Source: Thalassotalea euphylliae
GTDB taxonomy: Bacteria > Pseudomonadota > Gammaproteobacteria > Enterobacterales > Alteromonadaceae
Direction: 5' to 3'
DNA length: 64,000 nucleotides
Assembly (NCBI RefSeq): GCF_003390335.1
Contig: NZ_QUOU01000001.1
Span: forward strand, 2,480,001-2,544,000
Each line of letters starts with the position of its first letter. Positions within the stretch are counted from its first letter, which is position 1. Of the stretch, positions 44,338-51,652 are shown one piece after another. The notes beneath the pieces were generated by a model. That model ran no database searches. It was given only the letters and a program-made list of their open reading frames with translations, and was not told the origin of the DNA. The position numbers and the translations under genes are program-made.

Positions 44338-44402
44338 TATTCACCTCTGTGAGTTATTTTACTCACTTAATGAGGTGTCCAAAACTATTGGATCAGATCA
44401 GA

Positions 44403-44515
44403 TCCCAAACGAGGCATAGTACTTGATGAAGAACTCAATAAAATTGAATCTTTTAAAGAGTGGAATAAAAAGGCTATGTCAAAGTACAACCCTAGAAAGC
44501 GTGAAAAAAGTTAAC
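44403..44515 (+). pseudogene. Cassette 27: remnant of a gene interrupted by IS3
   Basis: An open stretch of about 36 codons ending KYNPRKREKS before attC 27, with no start and a TGA just upstream if the IS is removed. The cassette's 5' part is only 33 bp, so sequence was lost. The original product cannot be named. Confidence 0.5.
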
Positions 44516-44589
44516 AAGGCCAAGCACGTTCGCACCAGCAAGCTGGTGCTGGACCTCGCTACGCTCGGCCCGTGTTGGCGGCGTTAGGT
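44509..44589 (+). other. attC 27
   Basis: R'' AGTTAAC, R' GTTAGGT; an 81-bp GC-rich site with the hairpin GCACCAGC/GCTGGTGC, unlike its neighbours. Confidence 0.82.
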
Positions 44590-44602
44590 TTCAAGGAGAG
44601 AC

Positions 44603-44986
44603 ATGTTAAGTCGCAATGAAAGGAATCAATTTAGGCTCGGCATCCCCGGTGTGATGTTTTTAGGCTATGCACCAGGTTTTATTAAAGGTGTAGTAGAACA
44701 AGACTTAGCTATACCTAGACGTGGCGGTTATGAATATTGGAATCATATTTATGGCTTTCCTGCTATTTTAATTAGTTCTGCTTGTTTAATTCTTTGCTTT
44801 TTTGCTCTCTTAGCGGTCTATCGCAAGTCTCGCAGTTTAGTTGGTTGGGAAGCTAAGTTGGGTATCAATCTATCATTTGCAATGTATTTAATAGGCTGCG
44901 CACTTCAGTTTACCGGAGATGCCATTTTTCCCTTATTCATTTGCATAGGGGTTAGTCTAGTTTTCATTGGCGTTTTAATGTCATGA
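44603..44986 (+). CDS. Cassette 28: small membrane protein
   Basis: 127 aa with AAGGAGAG upstream. About three membrane helices (53-72, 88-108, 108-126), and an N-terminal part containing GYAPGFIKGVVEQD. The family is not recognised; one gene in the cassette. Confidence 0.65.
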   Translation: MLSRNERNQFRLGIPGVMFLGYAPGFIKGVVEQDLAIPRRGGYEYWNHIYGFPAILISSACLILCFFALLAVYRKSRSLVGWEAKLGINLSFAMYLIGCALQFTGDAIFPLFICIGVSLVFIGVLMS

Positions 44987-44987
44987 A

Positions 44988-45085
44988 ACCTAACAAGCAA
45001 ATTAACTGGGACTTAAAATCGCGGGCTCTTTTCGCTTCGCTCAAGTTTAGCCCACAATTTTAAGCCCGTTATTTGGGCGTTAGCT
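44988..45085 (+). other. attC 28
   Basis: R'' ACCTAAC, R' GTTAGCT. Confidence 0.9.
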
Positions 45086-45134
45086 ATTTTCGAAGGTTCG
45101 TTTTACTATTCACTAAAAACTTATAGGGATATAT

Positions 45135-45545
45135 ATGAAAGACAGGATATTTTGGAAGTTATGGTTTTGGTTTGTCTTGGTGTTTTCAAGCTACAGAGTT
45201 TACGAATCACTCATGGAACCAGATATTACTCAACCTCAAATACCCATGGAACTGTCTGTTTTAAATTTGCTTTTACTTCCGGTGTTATTATTTGGGTTAT
45301 ATAGCTATGCGTATAAATATAGTTGCTATTACCTGACTAAAATTCGCTATTTTTGGGACATAACTGCTTGTCTATTTATTTTGACCAACATAACTACTCT
45401 GGCTTATGAATTCTCTGCTGGAGGATACTCCCAAGAAGAGATGATCATTATATCTATCTTAACAGCTATTTTTTTAACACCCAATTTATACGTTTTTTTT
45501 CAACTGTCTAAACAATTAAAAGGAGTTAATTATGTCGGCAACTAA
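45135..45545 (+). CDS. Cassette 29, gene 1: small membrane protein, putative immunity partner
   Basis: 136 aa with four hydrophobic helices (6-22, 38-57, 72-90, 100-120). Overlaps the next gene by 14 bp, implying coupled translation. The family is not recognised. A membrane-located immunity role for the second gene is a context-based guess. Confidence 0.6.
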   Translation: MKDRIFWKLWFWFVLVFSSYRVYESLMEPDITQPQIPMELSVLNLLLLPVLLFGLYSYAYKYSCYYLTKIRYFWDITACLFILTNITTLAYEFSAGGYSQEEMIIISILTAIFLTPNLYVFFQLSKQLKGVNYVGN

Positions 45546-45831
45546 AATCTTTGGTTTTCCTGTTGATGCAGCAAAAGAACTTTATAAGCTGTTTAATGAT
45601 AAACAAGACGCTAATAAAAAATACAAAAAGCTACTGCCAGTTTTAAAAACTGTAATTGCTGCCCATGGAAGAAACTCGTCACAAGCTAACGATGTATTAG
45701 ATTTATTATCAGGGCTAGTTCCTAACGGGGCACGGAGGAATAACTTTAAACGTCGATACGTTGATAAAAAGGATGGATGGAGATTGTTACCAGATGATCC
45801 AGAAAAAATACCTTATGGGCATTGGCATTAA
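45532..45831 (+). CDS. Cassette 29, gene 2: basic 99-residue protein
   Basis: 99 aa with AAAGGAGT upstream. A helical N-terminal part is followed by a basic tail (GARRNNFKRRYVDKKDGWRL) and a C-terminal GHWH. No signal peptide. It may be a small toxin or effector partnered with the overlapping membrane protein, but no catalytic family is recognised. Confidence 0.6.
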   Translation: MSATKIFGFPVDAAKELYKLFNDKQDANKKYKKLLPVLKTVIAAHGRNSSQANDVLDLLSGLVPNGARRNNFKRRYVDKKDGWRLLPDDPEKIPYGHWH

Positions 45832-45833
45832 AT

Positions 45834-45938
45834 AGCTAACAAGTAGTTCAATCGGACTTGTAACGCTTGTCTCGGTTTTTGCAAAAGACGCAAAAACACA
45901 AGCCAACCATTACAAGCCGTTTAACTAAAGCGTTATAT
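45834..45938 (+). other. attC 29
   Basis: R'' AGCTAAC, R' GTTATAT, with the central hairpin GTTTTTGC/GCAAAAAC. Confidence 0.88.
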
Positions 45939-45954
45939 TTTCAAAAGGGTTTCG

Positions 45955-46464
45955 ATGAAATTTCTAGTATTACTATTTGCATTACCATTCAGTGTTTTTG
46001 CTCAAGAACAGCAAATTAACCCTGAAATCTCGAAGAAAATAGAATCAATTAAAAAATACTCCCCTCTTTTAGGAGAATGGAAAGGAAAATATTTCATTAA
46101 AAGTGCGCCTGATGAGCTATTAGAAATTATGGCTAAAGATGGAAGTGATAAGGCAGGCATAGGGATCAAGATTATCCTTAAAGAGAAATCTACCGAAGTC
46201 TATTTTAAATATACATCAAAATCTGATTGGGAAATGTCTGACGCTAACATTCAAGTAGTTCCTGATAAGCTAGGTTGGCATGTTTATCTCACTAGAGAAG
46301 GTGGCAATTGGTTAGAGCGCATTTGGCTTTCTATCGCACGTACCGAAGAAAATACGGGAGCATTAACTGTTACAAGAACCGTTCATAATTGGTATAACAC
46401 CCAAAATTCAGGTGCTCCAGATCATTATTATATGTTTGGTTCTGGTGAGTTAAAGAAAATATAA
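45955..46464 (+). CDS. Cassette 30: exported protein, possible beta-barrel/lipocalin-like
   Basis: 169 aa; the signal peptide MKFLVLLFALPFSVFA ends before QEQQ. A beta-rich mature domain has LLGEWKGKYF near its start, a pattern seen in lipocalin-like 'surface' domains, but no firm family match is claimed. The stop overlaps the R'' box. Confidence 0.65.
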   Translation: MKFLVLLFALPFSVFAQEQQINPEISKKIESIKKYSPLLGEWKGKYFIKSAPDELLEIMAKDGSDKAGIGIKIILKEKSTEVYFKYTSKSDWEMSDANIQVVPDKLGWHVYLTREGGNWLERIWLSIARTEENTGALTVTRTVHNWYNTQNSGAPDHYYMFGSGELKKI

Positions 46465-46566
46465 CAAGCTGTTCAAGTGGGACTGCTAAAGTTTGGCTCG
46501 GTTTCGCTTCGCTTCACAGTTTAGCCAACATAATTTTGCCCATTAACAGGGCTACATGGACTCCCC

Positions 46567-46843
46567 TTTGTCAAGCACAAGCACTCTCTGACAACAAGAA
46601 AGTCTGACAGCAGCTCTACATTCGGCGTTTATTAGCATACTGCCGTAACAGCTTGTGCTATCGCCCTGATGATTTGCGCTTGAGCATGGCCTCATTCGTT
46701 AGACAGCGTCTTCTCTTTCAAGAAATGCGCTTCCCGATTAAACAGGCTTTTATGCTCTCGGTCTGACCGTGTTATCGTCAATCGCTCATGCTAAGACGCG
46801 GTGGGGTTAACCGTTAGGGTTACCTTTACAACGTCAATCTTTT
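46567..46843 (-). ncRNA. Candidate seek/bridge RNA region of the IS1111 element
   Basis: Non-coding segment downstream of the transposase, the position used by IS1111-group guide RNAs. It contains TCATTCGTTA (46692-46701), identical to the sequence at the element/attC junction (47952-47961). RNA expression and fold are inferred. Confidence 0.5.
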
Positions 46844-47869
46844 CTATTTTACATAATCTATTTGGTATTCGTTTTTACTTCGCAGCAATGCCCATATCAA
46901 CCGTGCATTCTTGGCCGCAAGCGCGACGGTTGCTCGTTTAAACCCTCGTCGCTCAATCAGCTCTTGTACCCATAAACTGGTTCTATCTGTTTTGTGTTTA
47001 CAGTTGGCAATAACGGCTCGTGCACCGTGAATGAGTGAGGTGCGAATGTGTTTTTCGCCACGTTTAGATATTCGGCCAAGCTTCACTTGCCCACCTGTCG
47101 TGTATTGCCTAGGGACTAGCCCTATCCACGCACTAAAGGCGCGACTGGTATCAAAATCTTTTGCGTCACTCACCGTCGCAACAACCGCCGTTGCCGTGAT
47201 TTCTCCAACGCCAGGTATACTCATCAAGCGTTTTGCCGCGTTCATTTGGTTCGCGAGTTGGTAGAGCTTTCGGTCATGTTTAAGAATTTGCTGGTTTAAT
47301 GCTTTAATGTCTTGCCATAAGTCACTTAGTAGCTCTCTAGCGAGCAGCGGTAGACCATTGTCAGCATCTGCTAAAATACCTGTGATGGCATGTTGTGCTG
47401 GATACCGCCCTTTGGGCATGACAATGCCAAACTCAGCGAGCAAACCTCGTAGGCGATTAATCAGTGCCGTTCTATCCTTGATAGCCCCTTGGCGAATACG
47501 GTGTAAGCACAATACAGCTTGTTGCTCTTCACTTTTGATGGTGACAAAACGCGTTTTGGGGCGGGTCACCGCTTCACAAATGGCTTCAGCGTCGTTGGCA
47601 TCGTTCTTTTCGTTTTGGCGATACGGGATAACGAACTTTGAAGCCATGATGCGTACTTCATGGCCAAGCTTAGTAAACTCTCTTGCCCAGTAGTGTGCAC
47701 CAGAGCAAGCTTCCATACCAATGATACACGCTGGCAACTTAGCAATTTCTGCTAACAGTTTGTTTCGCTTAACGGTTTTTCGTAATTGACACTTGCCATG
47801 ACTATCGACACCGTGGATACTGAAAACAGATTTGGCTAAATCGATGCCAATTGCTTTAATTAGTGACAT
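46844..47869 (-). CDS. IS1111-group transposase (DEDD recombinase)
   Basis: 341 aa from the ATG at 47869 (MSLIKAIGIDLAKSVFSIHG); the frame is open 16 codons further. The N-terminal DEDD domain (GIDLAKS, GMEACSGAHYWAREF, KNDANDAEAI) and C-terminal transposase_20 domain (LMSIPGVGEITATAVVA, FSAWIGLVPRQYTTGGQ) are intact. The predicted catalytic Ser is in the C-terminal domain. Confidence 0.94.
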   Translation of the reverse strand: MSLIKAIGIDLAKSVFSIHGVDSHGKCQLRKTVKRNKLLAEIAKLPACIIGMEACSGAHYWAREFTKLGHEVRIMASKFVIPYRQNEKNDANDAEAICEAVTRPKTRFVTIKSEEQQAVLCLHRIRQGAIKDRTALINRLRGLLAEFGIVMPKGRYPAQHAITGILADADNGLPLLARELLSDLWQDIKALNQQILKHDRKLYQLANQMNAAKRLMSIPGVGEITATAVVATVSDAKDFDTSRAFSAWIGLVPRQYTTGGQVKLGRISKRGEKHIRTSLIHGARAVIANCKHKTDRTSLWVQELIERRGFKRATVALAAKNARLIWALLRSKNEYQIDYVK

Positions 47870-47985
47870 ATGGACTCTCCTCAATTGAAGCAAATAATCA
47901 ACTTCACTATGGCACACTCGCTAGAGAAAGATGCCGAGCGGGGAGTCCATATCATTCGTTATGCATCCACAGGGAATCAATAAGA

Positions 47986-48465
47986 ATGAATCAAAAATTT
48001 GTAACAAAAGATTTTATAGTTATTACCATCATTGTCAGCCTGTGGGTTAATGCCTCTGAGGTATTTAGGTACTTTATTTTTGTAAGGCCAGAAATGCATG
48101 AATATCTATCTGTTGTCCCAAATGTTGCTGATATGAATTGGGGCATTTTTGCTATTTGGGGTTTGTGGGATACATTGCTTACGGCTTTATATGTATTCTT
48201 ATTTTGGTTGTGTTCTCAGGCATTCGGCAATAATACAAAGTCGGTTATTATTAGCGGCATCATGTCGTGGTGTTTTTTCTTTGTATTGTTTTGGGTTGGC
48301 ATGGCAAATATGAATCTTTCAAGCTGGTCCTACCTGGTTATAGTTTTACCTTTGGCATTAATTGAAACTTTGGTTGCATCGTATATAGCATCTAAATTGT
48401 ATTTGAGAAAAATGCATAACAAGTTAAGTCAGCAGGACGCGCAAACTGCGCGCGCCACTGCTTAA
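47986..48465 (+). CDS. Cassette 31: four-helix membrane protein
   Basis: 159 aa from the ATG at 47986 with AGGGAATC upstream; the frame is open to 47863 but that part lies in the IS and attC. Four membrane helices (10-30, 55-82, 88-110, 118-142). The family is not recognised. Its last 17 residues are encoded by attC 31 itself. Confidence 0.7.
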   Translation: MNQKFVTKDFIVITIIVSLWVNASEVFRYFIFVRPEMHEYLSVVPNVADMNWGIFAIWGLWDTLLTALYVFLFWLCSQAFGNNTKSVIISGIMSWCFFFVLFWVGMANMNLSSWSYLVIVLPLALIETLVASYIASKLYLRKMHNKLSQQDAQTARATA

Positions 48466-48475
48466 GGCGTTAGCT
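48414..48475 (+). other. attC 31
   Basis: A very short site (62 bp), R'' GCATAAC and R' GTTAGCT, with the hairpin GGACGCGC/GCGCGCC. Confidence 0.82.
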
Positions 48476-48490
48476 TTATAGGAGTTTAAT

Positions 48491-49174
48491 TTGGCAACTG
48501 TGCAGATAATTAGAAAAGTAATGTCCAGTGGCTGGACTATAGAAGAGCATTTGGATCAGGAGAAAGGCTGTCACAATAAATACTATTATGGAGATAAGCC
48601 TGCACCTGCTATTCAAATGTCCGACAAGATAAGTCAACAATATGCTGCCTACACTCTTATTGACAAAGATTTAAGAAGTACAATTGCTTGGTTGGAAGAA
48701 ATCGAAAGGTTAGCACCTCAAGAGTTGGATCGAGTCAAAGCACCTGAGAAAATGGATCTTATTAAGGGGCTATTTGTTGCATCATTAACTTTTTATGGCA
48801 AATGCTTTACTAAGTGCGATGGCCGCAAAGTAAAGCTGGAAGCTACACACATTCCTGAGCAACACCAAAAGACGCATGAAAAAGTTATGGCTTTAAGGCA
48901 TAACTTTGCTGCTCATAGTGGAAACGAGAAATTCGAGGATGTTACCGTCAGTCTAGTTTTACATCCTGAAAAAAGCTCTAATATGAAGCCACAGCTATAC
49001 ACAGAACTTTCTCAGCCTGACTATATTTGTTCTAGTCATTTACCCTTCAAAGCGCTTGCCAGAGATTTGCAGAAAGCTGTCAGAGAAAAACGCGATAAAG
49101 TTGGAGAAACGGCCTTGGAGAAAGTAGTTCGCCCTAAAGGAAAAGACTATTGGTATTCTGTGGCAAAAAGCTAA
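48491..49174 (+). CDS. Cassette 32: protein with HEPN-like R-x5-H motif, relative of cassettes 3/11
   Basis: 227 aa from TTG with TAGGAG 7 nt upstream. LTFYGKCFTKCDG and VMALRHNFAAHSG match the corresponding parts of the 191-aa cassette proteins at 26298 and 30564. RHNFAAH fits R-x4-6-H of HEPN domains. It is longer at both ends. A ribonuclease or stress/defence role is inferred, not shown. The stop overlaps attC 32. Confidence 0.68.
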   Translation: MATVQIIRKVMSSGWTIEEHLDQEKGCHNKYYYGDKPAPAIQMSDKISQQYAAYTLIDKDLRSTIAWLEEIERLAPQELDRVKAPEKMDLIKGLFVASLTFYGKCFTKCDGRKVKLEATHIPEQHQKTHEKVMALRHNFAAHSGNEKFEDVTVSLVLHPEKSSNMKPQLYTELSQPDYICSSHLPFKALARDLQKAVREKRDKVGETALEKVVRPKGKDYWYSVAKS

Positions 49175-49202
49175 CAAGAGACTATGGCGTCAATAGCTAT
49201 TT

Positions 49203-50153
49203 TTAAGCTTTTGGCGCTTCCCACATTACTCCATCTCTGAGCATCGAATTTAATATCACCACCATCTTTCTGATACAGGCAATTATCGCCACTTTTTTAG
49301 GTTTGCCTGCACCAACTAATCGTTGATAGGTATCTTTAAACACCGGATTACTTTGAATCGCTGACAGCATCGCCATATATAACACCGTGCGCACTTGGTG
49401 CCGTCCACCTTGGATTCTCCGTTGTCCTTTATAGCGGCCACTTTCTCGATTCATCGGCGCAACACCAACTAGGCTGCTCGCTTGTTTACCCGTCACATAG
49501 CCAAGCTCTGGCAAATTACTGATGATTGATGAGGCCGCTATTTTACCGATACCTGTCATGCTTTGCAGAATCGTATTTTTCTTCTGGTATTCAGGGCAAG
49601 ATTCGATGAGTTCAACGAGTTTCTTTTCAATTTTTAGGATTTGATGTTTAAACGCGGTAAGTATCGGCTTGATGGTCATTGATAAGCTTTTTGGCAGAGA
49701 CTGAAGGCGGTTCTTTTCCATCGTTTGCATCACAAGTAACTGATTTCTTCTGGCGACCAAATCACTCATGACTTGCATAGTGGCTGGTTTGAGTTGTGAT
49801 AGTGCTGGTTTAATCACTTCCCCATAATGAGCGATAAGCTGCGCATCAAGTTTGTCTGTTTTAGCGCGCTGTCCAATCGCACCTGCAAAGCGTTTGATGT
49901 GAATAGGATTGGCGATAACAAACGGCAGTTTGCTGTTCGCACACGCCATAATAAACGGCATTTCTAACCGCCCTGTCGCTTCAATGACGATGCGTTCAAC
50001 AGGGTATTGCTTGAGCTGATTTATGGCTTCTGCAATCCCTTTTTCGTCATTGGGGACGGTGAAGTAAATGTCCAAAGGACGAAGATATATATCAAGTTGG
50101 TACTTACCTGTATCTACCCCAACGTGAATCTTTTGATTGATGACTGTTTTCAT
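49203..50153 (-). CDS. IS110-group recombinase, copy 1
   Basis: 316 aa. DEDD domain: VGVDTGKYQLDIYL, IVIEATGRLEMPF, KTDKLDAQLIAHYG. Transposase_20 part: LQSMTGIGKIAASSIISN, ASSLVGVAPMNRESGRYKG. Identical to the protein at 52180. The group uses a guide RNA to choose target and donor. Confidence 0.95.
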   Translation of the reverse strand: MKTVINQKIHVGVDTGKYQLDIYLRPLDIYFTVPNDEKGIAEAINQLKQYPVERIVIEATGRLEMPFIMACANSKLPFVIANPIHIKRFAGAIGQRAKTDKLDAQLIAHYGEVIKPALSQLKPATMQVMSDLVARRNQLLVMQTMEKNRLQSLPKSLSMTIKPILTAFKHQILKIEKKLVELIESCPEYQKKNTILQSMTGIGKIAASSIISNLPELGYVTGKQASSLVGVAPMNRESGRYKGQRRIQGGRHQVRTVLYMAMLSAIQSNPVFKDTYQRLVGAGKPKKVAIIACIRKMVVILNSMLRDGVMWEAPKA

Positions 50154-50373
50154 AATAAGCTAACCCTTGCTTGCATAATGCGGGTTCGAGACCCAGTAGA
50201 CTATTCGAGTATGTTGCTTGGAGTCTTTTACAGCGTTCGTTCTTGTTATCGGTCTCTCGATTGAGGAGCCATTAATCAATCGAACTACTGTAAAAGAAGG
50301 CCTTAGTTGCCGCTAAGGCTTGGGTCTCACTTTACCGAAAATAGTTATTTAGGTGGGTAATTATCCATACAAG
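50154..50373 (-). ncRNA. Candidate bridge RNA region, IS110 copy 1
   Basis: A 220-bp non-coding region upstream of the recombinase start, where IS110-group bridge RNAs are made. A 9-bp stem, CTTTTACAG (50225-50233) with CTGTAAAAG (50288-50296), encloses a loop whose minus strand reads TAACAAGAA (50248-50240), identical to the attC target. A second stem, GCCTTAG/CTAAGGC, is at 50300-50319. Confidence 0.65.
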
Positions 50374-50490
50374 AAAATTAACTGGGACTTAAAACTGCGG
50401 GCTTTTTCGCTTCGCTCAAGTTTAGCCCACAATTTTAAGCCCGTTATTTGGGCGTTACATGTCACACCAGATTCGGAGTACCGAGCAGGA

Positions 50491-51189
50491 ATGCAAACAA
50501 TAATTTACGTCATGCGCCACATAGATATTGGTGGCAATATTGAAATTCCATACAAGAAAGTTGGAATCACTGGTGCAGGCAATGCGACTTTAAGCTCAAG
50601 ACTGCAACAAATCAGCAACACAAAATCTCCTATTAAAGCTCAATGCATTGCAGCGTGGGAGCACGAAGATGCCAGGGCTGTCGAAAACGCCCTTCACATG
50701 TTAATGGAAGATAGCCGAATTGAAGGAGAGTGGTTTCTTGATAAAGAAGGTACTCTTGTGGAGCGAATGCAGCCCATAATGGAGTTGATCGGCGCAAAGG
50801 AAGTTGCTATCGAACAAAGTAATGATGCTTACACACAGAGCATCATCAAAAAAGAAGTTGAGGCTAAGCAGCAGTCTGATCATATTTTAGTTGGTGAAAT
50901 ATCAGATTTACTTGATAAGCCTTTAAGATCCTCTTCGCGTCTGGCTGGCCCAACCTTTTTCAGTGATGAAAAACAATTAACCTACTACGTTAATGCCAGA
51001 AAATCTGGTCGGCACCATTTATCCATTGGCCGAAGCAGAAATGTTTATGAAGATATCAAGGAATTTCTTGAGTCTCACGGCTTTGATGTTGAGCAGGGTA
51101 AAAAAGGTGGTGCAAAGGTAATTGCCATTAGCACAGAAACGGTAGCCAACTTAATCAATTTAATCGAGCGTGAATTTGATCCCAAGTAA
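50491..51189 (+). CDS. Cassette 33: GIY-YIG/T5orf172 (MUG113)-like protein
   Basis: 232 aa from the ATG at 50491, preceded by GAGCAGGA; the longer open frame runs back through attC 32. The N-terminal part IIYVMRH...YKKVGITG...LSSRLQQISNTKSPI and the GEWF motif resemble the T5orf172/MUG113 branch of the GIY-YIG nuclease superfamily. The C-terminal ~90 residues form a separate unknown domain. A DNA-cleaving or defence role is inferred from family. Confidence 0.75.
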   Translation: MQTIIYVMRHIDIGGNIEIPYKKVGITGAGNATLSSRLQQISNTKSPIKAQCIAAWEHEDARAVENALHMLMEDSRIEGEWFLDKEGTLVERMQPIMELIGAKEVAIEQSNDAYTQSIIKKEVEAKQQSDHILVGEISDLLDKPLRSSSRLAGPTFFSDEKQLTYYVNARKSGRHHLSIGRSRNVYEDIKEFLESHGFDVEQGKKGGAKVIAISTETVANLINLIEREFDPK

Positions 51190-51192
51190 AAC

Positions 51193-51270
51193 ATGTAACA
51201 AGGCCATCAAATTCGCTCCCTTCGGTCGCCGGACGCTCGCAAGCTCGCGCCGTTTACGGCGGCGTTATGT
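51193..51270 (+). other. attC 33
   Basis: A 78-bp site, R'' ATGTAAC and R' GTTATGT, with the hairpin GCTCCC/TCGGTCG-type. Confidence 0.78.
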
Positions 51271-51591
51271 ACCACCACAATATCAAGGATGAAAATCAAT
51301 CAAAGAAAGCACCCTTTTCTGAATTTGTCATCACGTTCATGTGTTTTTCGCCGTTAACATTTAGTGCTTTTTTCCAAGAACAGCTTGCGGCTCAAAATTC
51401 AGGTTTAGCGTATTGTGGTGGCCAGTTGCGGGCAGGTTCGGTACGTATACTTTCTGAGTTTGGAATTTAACCCAACCCAATGTAAAGTAAGAAAAATTAC
51501 ATAACAAAACAATCAAACGGACGCGTAACGCTTGGCTCGCGCTCGTGCCTCGCTTAGTTTAGCCAAGCATTACTTGCCGTTTATTGCGGCG
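51265..51591 (+). repeat. Cassette 34: family I cassette, mosaic
   Basis: The micro-ORF at 51289-51357 encodes 22 residues beginning MKINQRKHPF and ending SRSCVFRR. The 3' half is the same as cassette 14, although 19 kb away. Confidence 0.72.
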
Positions 51592-51597
51592 TTAGCC
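51499..51597 (+). other. attC 34
   Basis: R'' ACATAAC, R' GTTAGCC. Confidence 0.9.
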
Positions 51598-51652
51598 GTA
51601 CCATCAAATATCCAACCTTGCAATTGATTCAAAAAAGGTATAGTTTCTACTC

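Larger units (their letters stand above)
43159..44395 (-). mobile_element. IS3-family insertion sequence, type 1
   Basis: 1237 bp. Ends TGAACCAGTAAAACTGGACAC and its imperfect inverted match; GATC on both sides (43155-43158, 44396-44399) may be the target duplication. It sits in cassette 27, of which only 33 bp remain to the left. Confidence 0.88.
46556..47950 (-). mobile_element. IS110/IS1111-group element inserted in attC
   Basis: Subterminal inverted repeats ATGGACTCCCC (46556-46566) and GGGGAGTCCAT (47940-47950), a feature of the IS1111 group. A 277-bp non-coding stretch follows the transposase, where this group encodes its guide RNA. Insertion is in attC 30, like the published IS1111-attC elements. 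Confidence 0.88.
46459..47964 (+). other. attC 30, split by an IS1111-type element
   Basis: R'' ATATAAC at 46459 and R' GTTATGC at 47958. The two halves are separated by the element at 46556-47950, inserted a few bases before R'. Confidence 0.8.
49179..50373 (-). mobile_element. IS110-family element in attC, copy 1
   Basis: 1195 bp between TAACAAG (49172-49178) and ATACAAG (50367-50373). It has no terminal inverted repeats, as usual for the IS110 group. A second copy of equal length is at the equivalent base of attC 35. Confidence 0.9.
49169..50460 (+). other. attC 32, split by IS110 copy 1
   Basis: R'' AGCTAAC at 49169, R' GTTACAT at 50454. The IS lies directly after TAACAAG; removing it restores a normal site of about 97 bp. 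Confidence 0.85.

Noticed and set aside
43154..44400. Longer TGATCTGA ends for IS3 type 1
   Set aside because: The extra symmetry comes from the palindromic GATC flanks; IS3 elements start with TG and end with CA, which fits 43159-44395.
50181..50196. tRNA-like T-arm GGGTTCGAGACCC within the IS110 non-coding region
   Set aside because: No acceptor, D or anticodon arms fit around it, and it recurs identically in the second IS110 copy; it is a hairpin of the putative guide RNA.
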